Of a stretch of DNA of 6,111 bases, positions 5,027 through 6,111 are shown piece by piece. Both the position numbers and the translations under genes were made by a program. The stretch comes from Planctomicrobium sp. GTDB taxonomy: Bacteria; Planctomycetota; Planctomycetia; Planctomycetales; Planctomycetaceae. Where the stretch lies: positions 1 to 6,111 of the forward strand of contig JABJMI010000185.1 of assembly GCA_018659505.1 (NCBI GenBank), in the 5' to 3' direction. The notes beneath the pieces were generated by a model. That model did not search any database, had not been told where the DNA came from, and was given only the letters and a program-made list of their open reading frames with translations. The first letter of the stretch is position 1. Each line of letters opens with the position of its first letter.

Positions 5027-6111
5027 ATGTCGTATCGAAGATTTAAAAGACTGCTTGGTGAAACCAGCCTGGAACGTAAATGCCGGTTGATGTTCGGCGG
5101 TGCGCTGATGCTGCTGATCACAGGGAGTTTCTATGTCTATGCCCAATTGAATCTTCGTATTGTTCAAGAACAGTATCGTGATCGTGCGCAATTGTTGATC
5201 GCCCAAAATATGACGACAACACATTACCAAGAACTTCAAGAGGGTGCTCAAGACCCCGAAGCGACACAGTTTTTCAAAGATCTTAATGAAGCGTTGAAGC
5301 CTGATCGGCTACGAGAATTCAACTGGAAGTTTGTTCCAGAAGATTATGAACAAGCGGAGACGACGGCACGACCAACTGACGATTTCGAATTCGACGCTTT
5401 CAGTCAGCTCTTTGATAAACGCAAACCTTACTGGGTTCATGAGGATGACAAATCAGGACAGTATCATTACTTCGAGGCAATCGTCGCTGAGGAGATGTGT
5501 TTGCAGTGTCATCGTGCGCGAAACATAGCCCCGCTCGTCAGCGAAAAAGATCAAATGATGGGAATGGCACGAATCACATTCGAGTTGAAGGAAACTCAAC
5601 ACGATATCGCTCGGAACAATGCCATTTTAATTGTCATGGCGATCGTCACGGCCGTCCTCGGGATGGGTGTCGCTTACCTGATCGTGCGTTACGTGATTGT
5701 GAAACCAATTTTGCATCTTAAGGACGTGTCCGATGCGATTGCTCAAGGTGAACTCGATCAGCGAGCCGATATTCGTACCGGCGATGAATTCCAAGAACTT
5801 AGCCACGCTTTTAATCGCATGTTGCGCCATCTTGTCACAACTCAGGAAGAACTCAAACATGCGAACTCCTCTCTTGATTACAAAGTCGACGAACTTGCTC
5901 AGGCGAATCTAAGTCTGCACGAGATGAATAAAATCAAGAATGAATTCTTGGCAACAATGAGCCATGAACTCCGCACTCCGCTGAATAGTATTCTGGGTTT
6001 TAGCGATGTGTTGGCAGTGGCTGAAAACCTGAATGAGAAACAAAAGAAATACCTGCTTAACATTCAAACATCGGGCAACAACTTACTGGCCTTGATTAAC
6101 GACATTCTTGA
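5027..6111 (+). CDS. Haem c-type sensor histidine kinase (3' end outside window)
   Basis: The first 361 codons are present and the frame is open at the right edge. ATG 5027 is the only start after an in-frame TGA at 5009, with CGGA 8 nt upstream. Order: basic N-terminus, membrane helix 1 (about 22-39), extracytoplasmic sensor (40-196), helix 2 (about 197-222), HAMP linker (about 221-273, with VKPILHLKDVSDAIAQGELD and GDEF), coiled coil (273-305), then HisKA with phospho-acceptor His313 in MSHELRTPLNSILGF. The sensor contains CLQCH (158-162), a CxxCH haem c attachment site placed about 35 residues before helix 2, preceded by YHYFEAIVAEEM and followed by MMGMARITFEL. This layout matches the DUF3365/Tll0287-like haem sensor class. 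A covalent haem outside the membrane would let the kinase read redox state or a gaseous ligand. The ATPase domain and any receiver lie beyond the window. No terminator is seen between it and the hydrolase gene, so co-transcription is possible. Confidence 0.93.
   Translation, partial: MSYRRFKRLLGETSLERKCRLMFGGALMLLITGSFYVYAQLNLRIVQEQYRDRAQLLIAQNMTTTHYQELQEGAQDPEATQFFKDLNEALKPDRLREFNWKFVPEDYEQAETTARPTDDFEFDAFSQLFDKRKPYWVHEDDKSGQYHYFEAIVAEEMCLQCHRARNIAPLVSEKDQMMGMARITFELKETQHDIARNNAILIVMAIVTAVLGMGVAYLIVRYVIVKPILHLKDVSDAIAQGELDQRADIRTGDEFQELSHAFNRMLRHLVTTQEELKHANSSLDYKVDELAQANLSLHEMNKIKNEFLATMSHELRTPLNSILGFSDVLAVAENLNEKQKKYLLNIQTSGNNLLALINDIL

Noticed and set aside
5008..5046. 12-codon leader-like frame overlapping the kinase start
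   Set aside because: It has no ribosome site and no runs of one amino acid or hairpins that would suggest attenuation. A frame this short is expected by chance.
1..6111. CRISPR arrays, tRNA or rRNA genes, defence genes
   Set aside because: I looked for regularly spaced repeats, cloverleaf-like segments and nuclease or toxin motifs on both strands and saw none.

Overview
The window looks like chromosomal DNA of a planctomycete, probably of the Planctomycetales/Gimesia type. The reasons are a Tat-exported DUF1501 protein, a secreted protein of the neutral/alkaline ceramidase superfamily of the kind planctomycetes encode in many copies, a high share of small secreted or lipid-anchored proteins, moderate GC content, and Shine-Dalgarno sequences that are weak or absent before most genes. 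The phylum call is inferred from gene content; no rRNA or marker gene is present.

Layout. Positions 1-1700 are a loose region of small, poorly conserved genes. They are the C-terminal tail of a membrane protein (2-130, +), a small two-helix membrane protein (272-496, +), a secreted protein of 140 aa (561-983, -) and a lipoprotein with a carboxypeptidase-regulatory-like beta domain (1332-1694, -). The gaps between them hold short palindromes, three of which carry a GTAG tetranucleotide at the hairpin foot, the hallmark of REP sequences. One is a 170-bp inverted pair (1111-1280). A 22-bp exact direct repeat (101-122 and 1295-1316) brackets this small-gene segment.

Positions 1849-4959 hold two large exported-enzyme genes that diverge from a 264-bp intergenic region. 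The DUF1501 protein (1849-3270, -) is exported by Tat in a folded state. The ceramidase-like hydrolase (3535-4959, +) has a Sec signal peptide. The usual DUF1549/DUF1553 partner of DUF1501 genes is not in the window.

From 5027 to the right edge runs the first 361 codons of a transmembrane sensor histidine kinase. Its extracytoplasmic domain carries a CxxCH haem c motif just before the second membrane helix, followed by HAMP and a HisKA phospho-acceptor domain. It starts 67 bp after the hydrolase stop on the same strand with no visible terminator, so the two may be co-transcribed. The window ends before its ATPase domain.

No complete new system is visible. The most interesting points are the GTAG-footed palindromes, the 22-bp direct repeat, the predicted haem-binding kinase and the ceramidase-fold protein that lacks the expected nucleophilic serine.
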